Positions 33,368 through 41,457 of a DNA stretch of 64,000 nt are shown one piece after another; the first letter of the stretch is position 1; each line of letters opens with the position of its first letter. Made by a program: the position numbers and the translations under genes. The notes under the pieces were generated by a model that saw only the letters and a program-made list of their open reading frames with translations, made no database searches and had not been told where the DNA came from. The DNA comes from Maritalea mobilis (lineage in GTDB: Bacteria; Pseudomonadota; Alphaproteobacteria; Rhizobiales; Devosiaceae). The stretch covers positions 1,116,001 through 1,180,000 of the forward strand of contig NZ_SNYR01000001.1 of NCBI RefSeq assembly GCF_004363175.1, written 5' to 3'.

Positions 33368-34579
33368 ATGAAAAAATCAGATTTTGCAATCATTGGCGGT
33401 GGTCCTGCAGGTTTGGCAGCAGCAGAACTTTTAGGCCAACATGGCCATAAAGTCACCATTTATGAAGCCATGCCCACCCCTGCCCGCAAATTTTTGATGG
33501 CTGGCAAATCTGGTCTAAACCTCACCCACAATGAGGATTTTGAGAGGTTCAAAACCCGATACGGCCATGCACGACCTCACCTTGAGCACGCGCTTGACGA
33601 CTTGATGCCGCTCGATATTCGCCGCTGGGCCAACGAGTTGGGCGCGGACACATTTGTCGGCTCGTCGGGGCGTGTGTTCCCAAAAGTGATGAAAGCATCG
33701 CCGCTGTTGCGCAATTGGCTAAAGCGATTGGAACAACTTGCTGTCACGCTGAAAACCCGGCATCGCTGGCAGGGCTTTGACGGCGAACAATTGCTGTTTC
33801 AAACACCCGAAGGCCCTGTCACCGCAAAGCACGATGCCACCATCCTCGCGCTCGGCGGCATCTCTTGGCCACGCCTGGGCGGCAATGGAGATTGGATCGA
33901 ACACCTCAAGTCCCTAAGCGTCGAGATCACCCCTTTCCAACCTGCCAATTGCGGGTTTGAAGTCAATTGGAGTGACTATTTCAAAGAAAAATTTGCGGGA
34001 GAGCCGATCAAATCCGTCAGCGCCACCAGCGACTTAGGCACCAACAAGGGCGAGTTCGTTATCTCAAAACACGGTGTTGAAGGCAGCTTGATTTATCATC
34101 ACAGCGCCGCGCTGCGTGACGAGATAAACAATAAGGGGCAAGCCACATTGGCGTTAGATTTGGTGCCAGACCAATCTATCGACAAACTCTCCGCAAAGCT
34201 GGAAAAGCAAAACCGCAAGCAGAGTTTTTCCAATCTGCTGCGTAAAGGCGCTAAACTAACAGGGGCTAAAGCTGCTCTCTTACGCGAAGTGACCCCCGAG
34301 GCGAACAAATTGGATAGCATCGAGTTGGCCAAACTGATCAAGGCGCTCCCACTGAAGCTGGCCGCCACTCGCCCCATTAAAGATGCCATCTCCAGCGCGG
34401 GCGGCGTAAAATGGTCGGAAGTTGATCAGAATTATATGCTGAAAAAACGTTCGGGCCTGTTTGTGGCGGGTGAAATGTTGGATTGGGAAGCGCCAACGGG
34501 TGGCTATCTGCTCACCGCATGTTTCGCCACCGGGCGCGCAGCGGCATATGGCGTCTTAAAATGGTCTATTCAGACATAA
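33368..34579 (+). CDS. HI0933-family FAD-dependent flavoprotein
   Basis: A 403-residue protein with an N-terminal dinucleotide-binding motif IIGGGPAGLAAAELL (residues ~8-22) and the family sequence ARKFLMAGKSGLNLTHNED (~41-59). GGVKWSEVDQNYMLKKRSGLFVAGEMLDWEAPTGGYLLTACFATGRAAAYGV near the C-terminus is the conserved FAD-contact region. This matches the HI0933-like / TIGR03862-type NAD(P)/FAD-dependent oxidoreductases of unknown substrate. ATG 33368 leaves a protein starting MKKSDFAIIGGG. Convergent with the GntR-type gene by 14 bases overlap. Confidence 0.9.
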   Translation: MKKSDFAIIGGGPAGLAAAELLGQHGHKVTIYEAMPTPARKFLMAGKSGLNLTHNEDFERFKTRYGHARPHLEHALDDLMPLDIRRWANELGADTFVGSSGRVFPKVMKASPLLRNWLKRLEQLAVTLKTRHRWQGFDGEQLLFQTPEGPVTAKHDATILALGGISWPRLGGNGDWIEHLKSLSVEITPFQPANCGFEVNWSDYFKEKFAGEPIKSVSATSDLGTNKGEFVISKHGVEGSLIYHHSAALRDEINNKGQATLALDLVPDQSIDKLSAKLEKQNRKQSFSNLLRKGAKLTGAKAALLREVTPEANKLDSIELAKLIKALPLKLAATRPIKDAISSAGGVKWSEVDQNYMLKKRSGLFVAGEMLDWEAPTGGYLLTACFATGRAAAYGVLKWSIQT

Positions 34580-35330
34580 ACCGCTTTTGCATCTCTGCTT
34601 CTTGCAAAGACATCAAGGTTTGCGCTGTGGCCATATGATCGCCCATAATTTGGTGCGCGGCCTTCGCATCGCCATCGCGCAATGCCTGCACCAAATGCAC
34701 TTGATAATCCCGACCTTTTTGCCAAAGCTCCACATTGGGCGGGTTGTACAATTTGCGGTAAACCGTCAAATCGGCAAGCATGTTGGTCATAAAATCGATA
34801 AGAAAAGCCAAGAGCTTATTCTTGGACTGCGTCGCCAATAATGCGTGGAACCGCAAGGACGCAATATGCTGTTCTCGCTCTTCATCAGCGGTTTGCGCAG
34901 GTTCTGGATATGAAGCGATGTTCTCTTCCAATTGATCCAAAAACTCATCGGACAATTTGCCAGCAAGCGAAGCGGCAAGCTGCGGTTCCAGCGTGCAACG
35001 CAACTCATAAATGTCAGCAATGGTGAGGTCTTTGAAATAGAAATAATTGCCCAAAAGCGCCCGCGCCCGCTGTTTGGACACTTCGTGTACAAAGCTGCCG
35101 CCGCCCGGTCCGGTGCGCGTACGCACCAACCCTTGCGCCTCCAAAATGCGCATCGCCTCGCGAATGGTGCCCTTGGCCATGCCAAACTGCTCGATCATCT
35201 CTGGCTCGCTGGGCAAGCGGTCTCCCGCCTTCAATCCCTTTTCAACCACCCAATCTTTGATGGCCTCGGCAACACGAACCGGACGGCTCAGCCGTGGTTC
35301 ATCCTTTGATCGGGTTGTGACAAGCGGCAA
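34566..35330 (-). CDS. GntR/FadR-type (FCD) transcriptional regulator
   Basis: Residues ~15-75 form a GntR winged helix (RLPSEPEMIEQFGMAKGTIREAMRILEAQGLVRTRTGPGGGSFV). The rest is an all-helical FCD ligand-binding domain with the metal-type motif region DIYELRCTLEPQLAASLAG and FHALLATQSKNKLL. No ATG is available in front of the helix-turn-helix: the likely start is TTG at 35330 with GGGAG 9 bases upstream; TTG 35351 is an alternative. It overlaps the end of the DppF-like gene, so it is coupled to the transport operon, which it probably controls, via the palindromes at 40734-40776. Confidence 0.86.
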   Translation of the reverse strand: MPLVTTRSKDEPRLSRPVRVAEAIKDWVVEKGLKAGDRLPSEPEMIEQFGMAKGTIREAMRILEAQGLVRTRTGPGGGSFVHEVSKQRARALLGNYFYFKDLTIADIYELRCTLEPQLAASLAGKLSDEFLDQLEENIASYPEPAQTADEEREQHIASLRFHALLATQSKNKLLAFLIDFMTNMLADLTVYRKLYNPPNVELWQKGRDYQVHLVQALRDGDAKAAHQIMGDHMATAQTLMSLQEAEMQKRFMSE

Positions 35331-36252
35331 AGTGGTCGTCTCCCATTTCAATTAGCGCCGGGTCAGTTGTTTCGCAAATGTCAGTAGCATATATACACCG
35401 CTTGGCAAACGGGCAGCCTGTTGGTGGGTTCAACGGATCGGGCAATTCATCCGCTTTTTGCTTCGGTGCTTCCAGCGCTCGGCCAACCACTGGTGCACTA
35501 TCCGCCAGCAATTTGGTGTAGGGATGTTTGGCGTTTTTGAAGATCGCGTCCGCCGGGCCAACTTCCACAATAGCACCAAAGTAGAGCACCATCACCCGAT
35601 CACTCACCGCTTCCACAACAGCCAAATCATGGCTGATGAACAAATAGGTGAGGCCAAACTCTTTCTTCAAATCCGCCAGCAAATTGAGCACCTGCGCTTG
35701 CACCGACACGTCCAACGCCGAAACGGGTTCATCCAAAATTAAAATTCGCGCAGCGGCAGCCAACGCCCGAGCAATGCCAATACGTTGTGCCTGTCCGCCT
35801 GAAAATTCATGCGGATAACGCGACAGAAATTCTTCCCGCAAATTCACCGACGCAAAAATCTCGCTGATGCGCTTATTGCGTTCAGCTTTGCTCATGCCAT
35901 GCAGGCGTTTGAGCGGCGTTTCCATGATCTCACGAATGGTCTTGCGCGGATTGAGGCTCGAAATCGGGTCTTGAAACACATATTGGATCATCTGGCCAAA
36001 TTCGCGTGGGCTGGCTTTGTCCTGCACCTTCCCCTCAATCTGAATTTCACCTTCACTGGGCGGCAACAGCCCCACCAGCATCCGCGCCAAGGTAGACTTG
36101 CCACACCCGCTTTCACCAACAATGCCCAAGGTTTCTCCATCGCGCACATCAAAGCTCATGCCGCGCACGGCTTTCACGCCTTGCCCTTTGGTGAAAAGGG
36201 ATTTGCCAACCTCAAATGTCTTGGTGAGGTTTTTCACTTCGAGTGCGTTCAT
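35299..36252 (-). CDS. DppF/OppF-type ABC ATPase
   Basis: A 317-residue ATPase: Walker A GESGCGKST (~47-56), signature FSGGQAQRIGIARALA (~150-165), Walker B LILDEPVSALD, and the oligopeptide-transporter C-terminus with Cys cluster PPTGCPFAKRCIYATDICE, expected to bind an iron-sulfur cluster. It overlaps the permease-ATPase fusion gene by 4 bases. Pairs with the ATPase domain of that fusion. Confidence 0.94.
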   Translation of the reverse strand: MNALEVKNLTKTFEVGKSLFTKGQGVKAVRGMSFDVRDGETLGIVGESGCGKSTLARMLVGLLPPSEGEIQIEGKVQDKASPREFGQMIQYVFQDPISSLNPRKTIREIMETPLKRLHGMSKAERNKRISEIFASVNLREEFLSRYPHEFSGGQAQRIGIARALAAAARILILDEPVSALDVSVQAQVLNLLADLKKEFGLTYLFISHDLAVVEAVSDRVMVLYFGAIVEVGPADAIFKNAKHPYTKLLADSAPVVGRALEAPKQKADELPDPLNPPTGCPFAKRCIYATDICETTDPALIEMGDDHFAACHNPIKG

Positions 36253-38132
36253 GATGTCACCTCGGTTTGGCTGACCTTATCGGGAAATAAGCACCGCACA
36301 GCTCGATCACCATTGGCATCCAGTGTGATCTCACCCTGCTTACACACCTCCTGCGCAAATTCGCAACGCGGCGCAAAGGCACAACCTTGCGGCAATCGAT
36401 CCACAGCAGGTGGCAAACCGGGAATGGCATGCAATTCACGCTTACCGCCACCCAACTCCGGCACACAGGCCATCAGCTTTTTGGTGTAAGGATGTTGCGG
36501 ATCATCAAGAATTGGAGCCGTTGGCCCCTCTTCCACAATACGCCCCGCATACATAACCGCCACCCGGTCACACAATTGCGCCACCACGCCAAAATCGTGG
36601 GTGATAAACACAATCGCCAAATCTCGCTCACGCCGCAATTCATCCAACAAGGTGAGAATTTGCGCCTGCACGGTCACATCCAGCGCTGTGGTCGGCTCAT
36701 CGGCGATGATCACATCTGGCTCATTGGCCAAAGCCATTGCGATCGACACACGCTGGCGCATGCCGCCCGACATCTCATGCGGATAATTATCCACCCGCCG
36801 TGCCGCATTGGGAATGCGCACCGCTTCGAGCAATTCAACCGCCCGCGCCCGCGCTTCTTTCTCCGGCATTTTGCGATGCGCCTGCATCGCTTCAATCAAT
36901 TGATCGCCCACTTTATAGAGCGGGTGCAATGTTGAGAGCGGATCTTGGAAAATGTAAGCCACACGATCACCGCGAAGTTCCCGCAATTGGTCATATGACG
37001 CACCAACCAGATCATTGCCCTGAAAGCTCACCGCACCGCCAACAATCTTGCCCGGTGGTGAGGCCACCAACCCCATCACCGACAAAGCCGTTACCGATTT
37101 GCCTGACCCGGATTCACCAATAATGCCGAGGCATTCGCCCTTGTTGACCTTCAGCGACACACCGCCGACCGCTTTATAGGTCCGATCCCCCACATGAAAT
37201 TCAGTGCGCAAATCTTGCAGCGCCAGCAAATCATCACTAGGCGCAGGCGGTGTTGTGTCTCGCTCCACAATGGTCGCAGGCAATGGCCGGGACAATGCAC
37301 CAGATTTCAATCGCGGATCAATCGCGTCGCGCACGCCATCACCCAGCAGATTGATCGACATCACAATCAAGAAGATCATGATGCCGGGCACAATCGAAGT
37401 ATGTGGCGAGGTGATTAGTGCAGCACGTGCTTCGCCCAACATTGAGCCCAAATCAGCTTGTGGAGGCTGTGAGCCTAAGCCCAAGAAAGACAGGCCCGCC
37501 GTTTCCAAAATCATCCACCCAACCGTGGTGGACATGGCAATCACGATAACGGGCAGCACGTTGGGCAAAATTTCAAACAGAATAATCTGCAGATTGCTCA
37601 TGCCGCTCAATCGCGCCGCATCCACAAATTCTTTATTAGCCAACCCCACCGTTACCCCGCGTATGTTCCGCGCAAAAAACGGGATATTGACCGCCGCGAC
37701 AGCGAAAAGCGCATTGACCAGCCCCGGCCCCAATGCCGCAACGATGGCCAGCGCCAAAAGGATGTATGGGAACGCCATCAGCATATCAACAAGGCGCATG
37801 ATGATATTGTCGGTGCGCCCACCCATAAAGCCCGCCACAATGCCAATCGTGGAACCGATAAACGCTGCGATCAGCGCCGCTGCGGCACCCACCGCAAGCG
37901 ACAAGCGTGTGCCCCACATCAAGCGGGAAAACAAGTCACGCCCCAAATGATCGGTGCCCAACAAATGTCCGTCGGAAAAAGGCGGCAAAAACCGATCCGC
38001 TGTCGCTGTGATATTTGGATTTGGCAACGGCAAGATTGGCGTGAGCACGGCCAACAGCAGAGTAAAGCTAAGCGTAACAGCACCTAGTGCAGCCAGACGA
38101 TTTCGAAATAAAAGTTTGAGAAACTGGATCAT
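36249..38132 (-). CDS. Fused DppC-type permease and DppD-type ATPase
   Basis: A 627-residue fusion. Residues ~1-280 are a complete DppC-like permease (LGTDHLGRDLFSRLMWGTRLSLAVG, coupling loop NKEFVDAARLSGMSNLQIILFEILPN, end GDGVRDAIDPRLKSG). A ~25-residue linker (LSRPLPATIVERDTTPPAPSD) follows, then a DppD-like ATPase (~305-627) with GESGSGKS, MSGGMRQRVSIAMALA, VIIADEPTTALD and a C-terminal Cys cluster (GCAFAPRCEFAQEVC). The linker places the ATPase in the cytoplasm just after the last helix. Such fusions occur in rhizobial transporters. Overlaps both neighbours by 4 bases. Confidence 0.92.
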   Translation of the reverse strand: MIQFLKLLFRNRLAALGAVTLSFTLLLAVLTPILPLPNPNITATADRFLPPFSDGHLLGTDHLGRDLFSRLMWGTRLSLAVGAAAALIAAFIGSTIGIVAGFMGGRTDNIIMRLVDMLMAFPYILLALAIVAALGPGLVNALFAVAAVNIPFFARNIRGVTVGLANKEFVDAARLSGMSNLQIILFEILPNVLPVIVIAMSTTVGWMILETAGLSFLGLGSQPPQADLGSMLGEARAALITSPHTSIVPGIMIFLIVMSINLLGDGVRDAIDPRLKSGALSRPLPATIVERDTTPPAPSDDLLALQDLRTEFHVGDRTYKAVGGVSLKVNKGECLGIIGESGSGKSVTALSVMGLVASPPGKIVGGAVSFQGNDLVGASYDQLRELRGDRVAYIFQDPLSTLHPLYKVGDQLIEAMQAHRKMPEKEARARAVELLEAVRIPNAARRVDNYPHEMSGGMRQRVSIAMALANEPDVIIADEPTTALDVTVQAQILTLLDELRRERDLAIVFITHDFGVVAQLCDRVAVMYAGRIVEEGPTAPILDDPQHPYTKKLMACVPELGGGKRELHAIPGLPPAVDRLPQGCAFAPRCEFAQEVCKQGEITLDANGDRAVRCLFPDKVSQTEVTS

Positions 38133-39076
38133 GATTTGATCCTCGGATCGAGAAGAGACTGGGCCACATCAACAATAATGTTGAACAGCACATAACAGGC
38201 GGCAACGAACACAACGCCACCTTGCACCAGCAAAATGTCGCGTTTCAAAATCGCGTCCACCAACATGCGGCCAATGCCCGGCCATTGGAAAACCATTTCA
38301 ATGTAAACCGCGCCAGACAACACAAAACCTGCCTGAATGCCCAGCACGGGAATGATGGTGACCATCGCCGATTTTAACGCATGGCCAAGCACCACCTTGC
38401 GTTCATTAACGCCCTTAGCGCGTGCCGTGCGGATATAGTCCTGCCGCAATACTTCAAGCATGGCTGAGCGCGACATACGCGCCACCACACCTGTGGCCAC
38501 AGCTGCCAATGCGATTGCTGGCATAACGAGGTGATTGAGCAAATCTGGTAAGTCGCCGCCGCCATAAATGGCATACATGCCCGACACGGGGAACCAGCGT
38601 AGTCTCACTGCAAAAACTAAAATCATCACCATGCCTAAAAAGAAGGATGGAATGGAAATACCGATCAACACGGTGAAGGTGATGGCTTTGTCGGCCCAAC
38701 CATATTGGCGCGCAGCAGAAATAACGCCTGCCAAAATGCCGAATAAGGCGCAAAGCACAAAGCTGGTGCCTGCCAAAATCAAGGTCGCGTTAAACCGCTC
38801 TAGAATTTCATCCAAAACAGGACGATTGAGAGAATAGGAGCGCCCAAAATCACCAGTGAGCATATTGCCCAGCCAAATAAAATAGCGCTGAAACAGGGGA
38901 GCATCTAAGCCAAGGTCTTTGTTGATCTTCGCTACATTTTCAGGCGTTGCATAAGCGCCCAAAATAGCCGTTGCCGGATCGCCTGGGATCATCGCCATGA
39001 TCAGAAAAACAATCAGCGTGATGCCAAACAAAACCGGAATGGCGGAGATCAGCCTTTTCAGAATATAGGCAGCCAT
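38129..39076 (-). CDS. DppB-type ABC permease
   Basis: A 315-residue permease: N-terminus ILKRLISAIPVLFGITLIVFL, MIPGDPATAILGAYATPENVAKINKDLGLDAPLFQRYFIWLG, and coupling loop DYIRTARAKGVNERKVVLGHALKSAM (~215-240). It follows the binding-protein gene after a hairpin and overlaps the fusion gene by 4 bases. Confidence 0.94.
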   Translation of the reverse strand: MAAYILKRLISAIPVLFGITLIVFLIMAMIPGDPATAILGAYATPENVAKINKDLGLDAPLFQRYFIWLGNMLTGDFGRSYSLNRPVLDEILERFNATLILAGTSFVLCALFGILAGVISAARQYGWADKAITFTVLIGISIPSFFLGMVMILVFAVRLRWFPVSGMYAIYGGGDLPDLLNHLVMPAIALAAVATGVVARMSRSAMLEVLRQDYIRTARAKGVNERKVVLGHALKSAMVTIIPVLGIQAGFVLSGAVYIEMVFQWPGIGRMLVDAILKRDILLVQGGVVFVAACYVLFNIIVDVAQSLLDPRIKS

Positions 39077-39095
39077 TTTCCTCCCCTTTGGAATA

Positions 39096-39122
39096 AATTG
39101 GCGGGCACGATGCCCGCCAATT
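39096..39122 (-). other. Intercistronic hairpin after the binding-protein gene
   Basis: AATTGGCGGGCA / TGCCCGCCAATT, 12 pairs with a 3-nt loop, between the binding protein and the DppB-like permease. The T-run is only TTTATT on the minus strand, so partial termination or mRNA protection is more likely than full termination. Confidence 0.65.
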
Positions 39123-39128
39123 CAATGC

Positions 39129-40706
39129 TTAGTTTTTGGTCACGTCCTGCAAGTGAAGCAAGAAGGATGGTTCAAGATCGAAATTATCCACCCGATCATT
39201 GGTCACCGCATTTTGCTTCCAGTTGGCCACGAAAACCCAAGGCGCATCTTCTTGAACGATGGTCTGCATCTCACGATAAAGTGCGGCCCGCTCGTCTTGG
39301 CTTGTCGCCGTACGCGCTTTTTCCAACAACTCGTCTACTTTCTCATTGGAGTAATAGCCAGAGTTGAAACCGCCATTTTCAGGCCATGCATCCGTGCGCA
39401 AAGCAAGGTAAGGCAATGTGTCTGGATCATTTGTCATCCAAGCCATTTCTGCCATATCCGCTTTGCCTTCAAGGCCAGGGTTCACTTCACCAAGGAATGT
39501 GTTCCACTCATATGTCTCGATTTTCACATTAAGACCAACAGCAGCCAAATCCGCTTGGATCGCTGTGCCCATGGCAACTGGATCAAGCATGCCTGAACCA
39601 CCTTCAGTCACATAAAAGGTCAGCTCTGCACCTTCTGCCCCTGCTTCAGCCAGCAGTTCTTTTGCTTTCTCAGGGTTATAAGGATATGGGTCCAACTCTT
39701 CATTATATGCCCAAGCAAAAGCTGGTGGCGTTGGGCCAGCGGCCACATCGGCAGTGCCTTCCAACACGTCGTTCACGATCGCTTCTTTGTTGATGGCATA
39801 GTTGGCAGCCTGACGCACAAGCTTATTGGCAAATGGACCTTCTTTCGCATTCAAAATCAGGAACCACACATGCGGGCCAGCTTGCTCAACAATGGTGAAA
39901 TCATCACCCTGGAACTGAGACAATGCGGTTGGTGGCACTTCCACCATCATGTCGATACCACCCGCCAACATTTCAGCAACACGTGTGTTTGCATCGGTGA
40001 TCGGACGGAACACAACAGCTTGTACACCAGCCGGATCGCCCCAATAATCGGCATAGCGATCCACCACAACACGCTCATTTGACTTCCACTCAACAAACTT
40101 GAATGGACCTGTGCCAGTTGGGTTACGGCCAATATCTTCACCATGTTGTTTCACCGCTTCTGGTGAAACCAGCAGGCCAGTCGGATATGCCAAGTTAGAC
40201 AAGAATGGCGCATAAGGCTCATTCAGTGTGAACTTCACAGTCAAATCATCAATAGCAGTGGTTTCTTGCACCGCTGAGAAGAAGAACGCCAAGGGGAACG
40301 GCCCTGTATTGTGATACGGGTGATCCTCATTGAGCATCCGGTCAAAATTGAACTTCACTGCTTCTGCGTTAAACGGTGTGCCATCATGGAATGTCACCCC
40401 TTCGCGCAGATTAAATGTGTATTCAGTGCCGTCTTCACTAATATCCCAGCTTTCAGCCAAAGCCGGTGCCACTTCCAACGTACCTGATTTATAGCGCACC
40501 AAACCCTCATAGAGATTCACCAGAATACGGAAATCATTCACCGCAGTGACAGCTGCCGGGTCCAATGATTTAGGTTCTGCAATTTGGCCCACCACCAACA
40601 CATCGGCTGGCGTTTGCGCATGGGCACTTGTGAGCGCGGGGAACATCCCCAACGCCGCAATGGAGACCGCGACAAAGGCGCGGCGCGTTAATTTCAAAAT
40701 TTGCAT
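39129..40706 (-). CDS. Family 5 (Dpp/Opp-type) solute-binding protein
   Basis: A 525-residue periplasmic protein. Signal peptide residues 1-31 with an Arg pair (LTRRAFVAVSIAALG) and cleavage after AHA. SBP_bac_5 landmarks: LVRYKSGTLEVAPALAESWDISEDG, REGVTFHDGTPFNAEAVKFNFDRML and GRNPTGTGPFKFVEWKSNE. First gene of the operon; AAGGGAGG precedes the ATG. Promoter region shares the palindromes at 40734-40776 with the divergent DUF1028 gene. Confidence 0.93.
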   Translation of the reverse strand: MQILKLTRRAFVAVSIAALGMFPALTSAHAQTPADVLVVGQIAEPKSLDPAAVTAVNDFRILVNLYEGLVRYKSGTLEVAPALAESWDISEDGTEYTFNLREGVTFHDGTPFNAEAVKFNFDRMLNEDHPYHNTGPFPLAFFFSAVQETTAIDDLTVKFTLNEPYAPFLSNLAYPTGLLVSPEAVKQHGEDIGRNPTGTGPFKFVEWKSNERVVVDRYADYWGDPAGVQAVVFRPITDANTRVAEMLAGGIDMMVEVPPTALSQFQGDDFTIVEQAGPHVWFLILNAKEGPFANKLVRQAANYAINKEAIVNDVLEGTADVAAGPTPPAFAWAYNEELDPYPYNPEKAKELLAEAGAEGAELTFYVTEGGSGMLDPVAMGTAIQADLAAVGLNVKIETYEWNTFLGEVNPGLEGKADMAEMAWMTNDPDTLPYLALRTDAWPENGGFNSGYYSNEKVDELLEKARTATSQDERAALYREMQTIVQEDAPWVFVANWKQNAVTNDRVDNFDLEPSFLLHLQDVTKN

Positions 40707-40733
40707 GTTGACCTCCCTTTCGGATCAAACCGT

Positions 40734-40776
40734 ATTTATCATGATAAATTGCAAGCGTCAATTTTTCATGATAAAT
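40734..40776. promoter_or_regulatory. Tandem palindromic operators in a divergent promoter
   Basis: A perfect 16-bp palindrome ATTTATCATGATAAAT (40734-40749) and a second copy with one changed base ATTTTTCATGATAAAT (40761-40776), 27 bp apart. Probable sites for the GntR/FadR-type regulator encoded at the end of the operon. Confidence 0.75.
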
Positions 40777-40794
40777 AGGACGCAAGGAGCTATT

Positions 40795-41457
40795 ATGACA
40801 TATTCAATTCTTGTGTTCGATCCAGAGACCAAACAGCTTGGCGCCGCCGCGGCAACAGGCTCATTATGTGTTGGCGGCTGGGTGCTGCGCGGACGCGTCA
40901 ATGTAGGGCTAGCCGCCAGTCAAGGCGCTGCCCCAAGCACATTTTGGCGCGACGATATTTTAAATTTATTGCAACAGGGCAAAGCGATAGAAGCCGCCCT
41001 CAAAGAGGTAACTGAACCAGATTCAGGTCGCGAATCTCGCCAACTTGCCGCGCTTGATTCGCAAGGGAATGGCGCCGCATTTACAGGCAGCAAAAACACG
41101 CCAATCGCGCATGCAGAAACATTTCAAAATGGCATAATCTCCGGCAACCTACTTGCGGATGAAGCGGTGCTATCCGCAGGAAAATGGGGCTACCAAAATA
41201 CCAACGGCGTAATGGGCGAACGTTTGCTCGCTGCGTTGCACGCGGCACAAGATGCTGGCGGCGACTCGCGCGGGCTTCTCTCCGCTGCCATGTTGATTTT
41301 ATCGCCTGACGAAGCGCCTATCGATTTGCGCATCGACTATAGCGAAAAACCTTTGGATGATCTTTCAGCCCTTTACCATCGTGCAATGAGTGACGACTAT
41401 CGCGCATGGCACCTGACGGTTCCAACCACTAATGATAAGGAGCGCGGCCTTGACTGA
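40795..41457 (+). CDS. DUF1028 family protein
   Basis: A 220-residue protein matching DUF1028, an Ntn-hydrolase-like family: it begins MTYSILVFDPETKQLGAAAATGSLCVGGWV and contains ASQGAAPSTFWRDD, RESRQLAALDSQGNGAAFTG and ISGNLLADEAVL. The N-terminal Ser/Thr after Met may act as a nucleophile only if the Met is removed; this is speculation. AAGGAG precedes the ATG at 6 bases. Co-transcribed with the amidohydrolase gene and divergent from the Dpp-like operon. Confidence 0.87.
   Translation: MTYSILVFDPETKQLGAAAATGSLCVGGWVLRGRVNVGLAASQGAAPSTFWRDDILNLLQQGKAIEAALKEVTEPDSGRESRQLAALDSQGNGAAFTGSKNTPIAHAETFQNGIISGNLLADEAVLSAGKWGYQNTNGVMGERLLAALHAAQDAGGDSRGLLSAAMLILSPDEAPIDLRIDYSEKPLDDLSALYHRAMSDDYRAWHLTVPTTNDKERGLD

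Noticed and set aside
37204-37950. 248-codon open frame antisense to the permease-ATPase fusion
   Set aside because: Opposite a fully conserved Dpp permease region; low-complexity Ser/Ala/Ile content typical of antisense frames.
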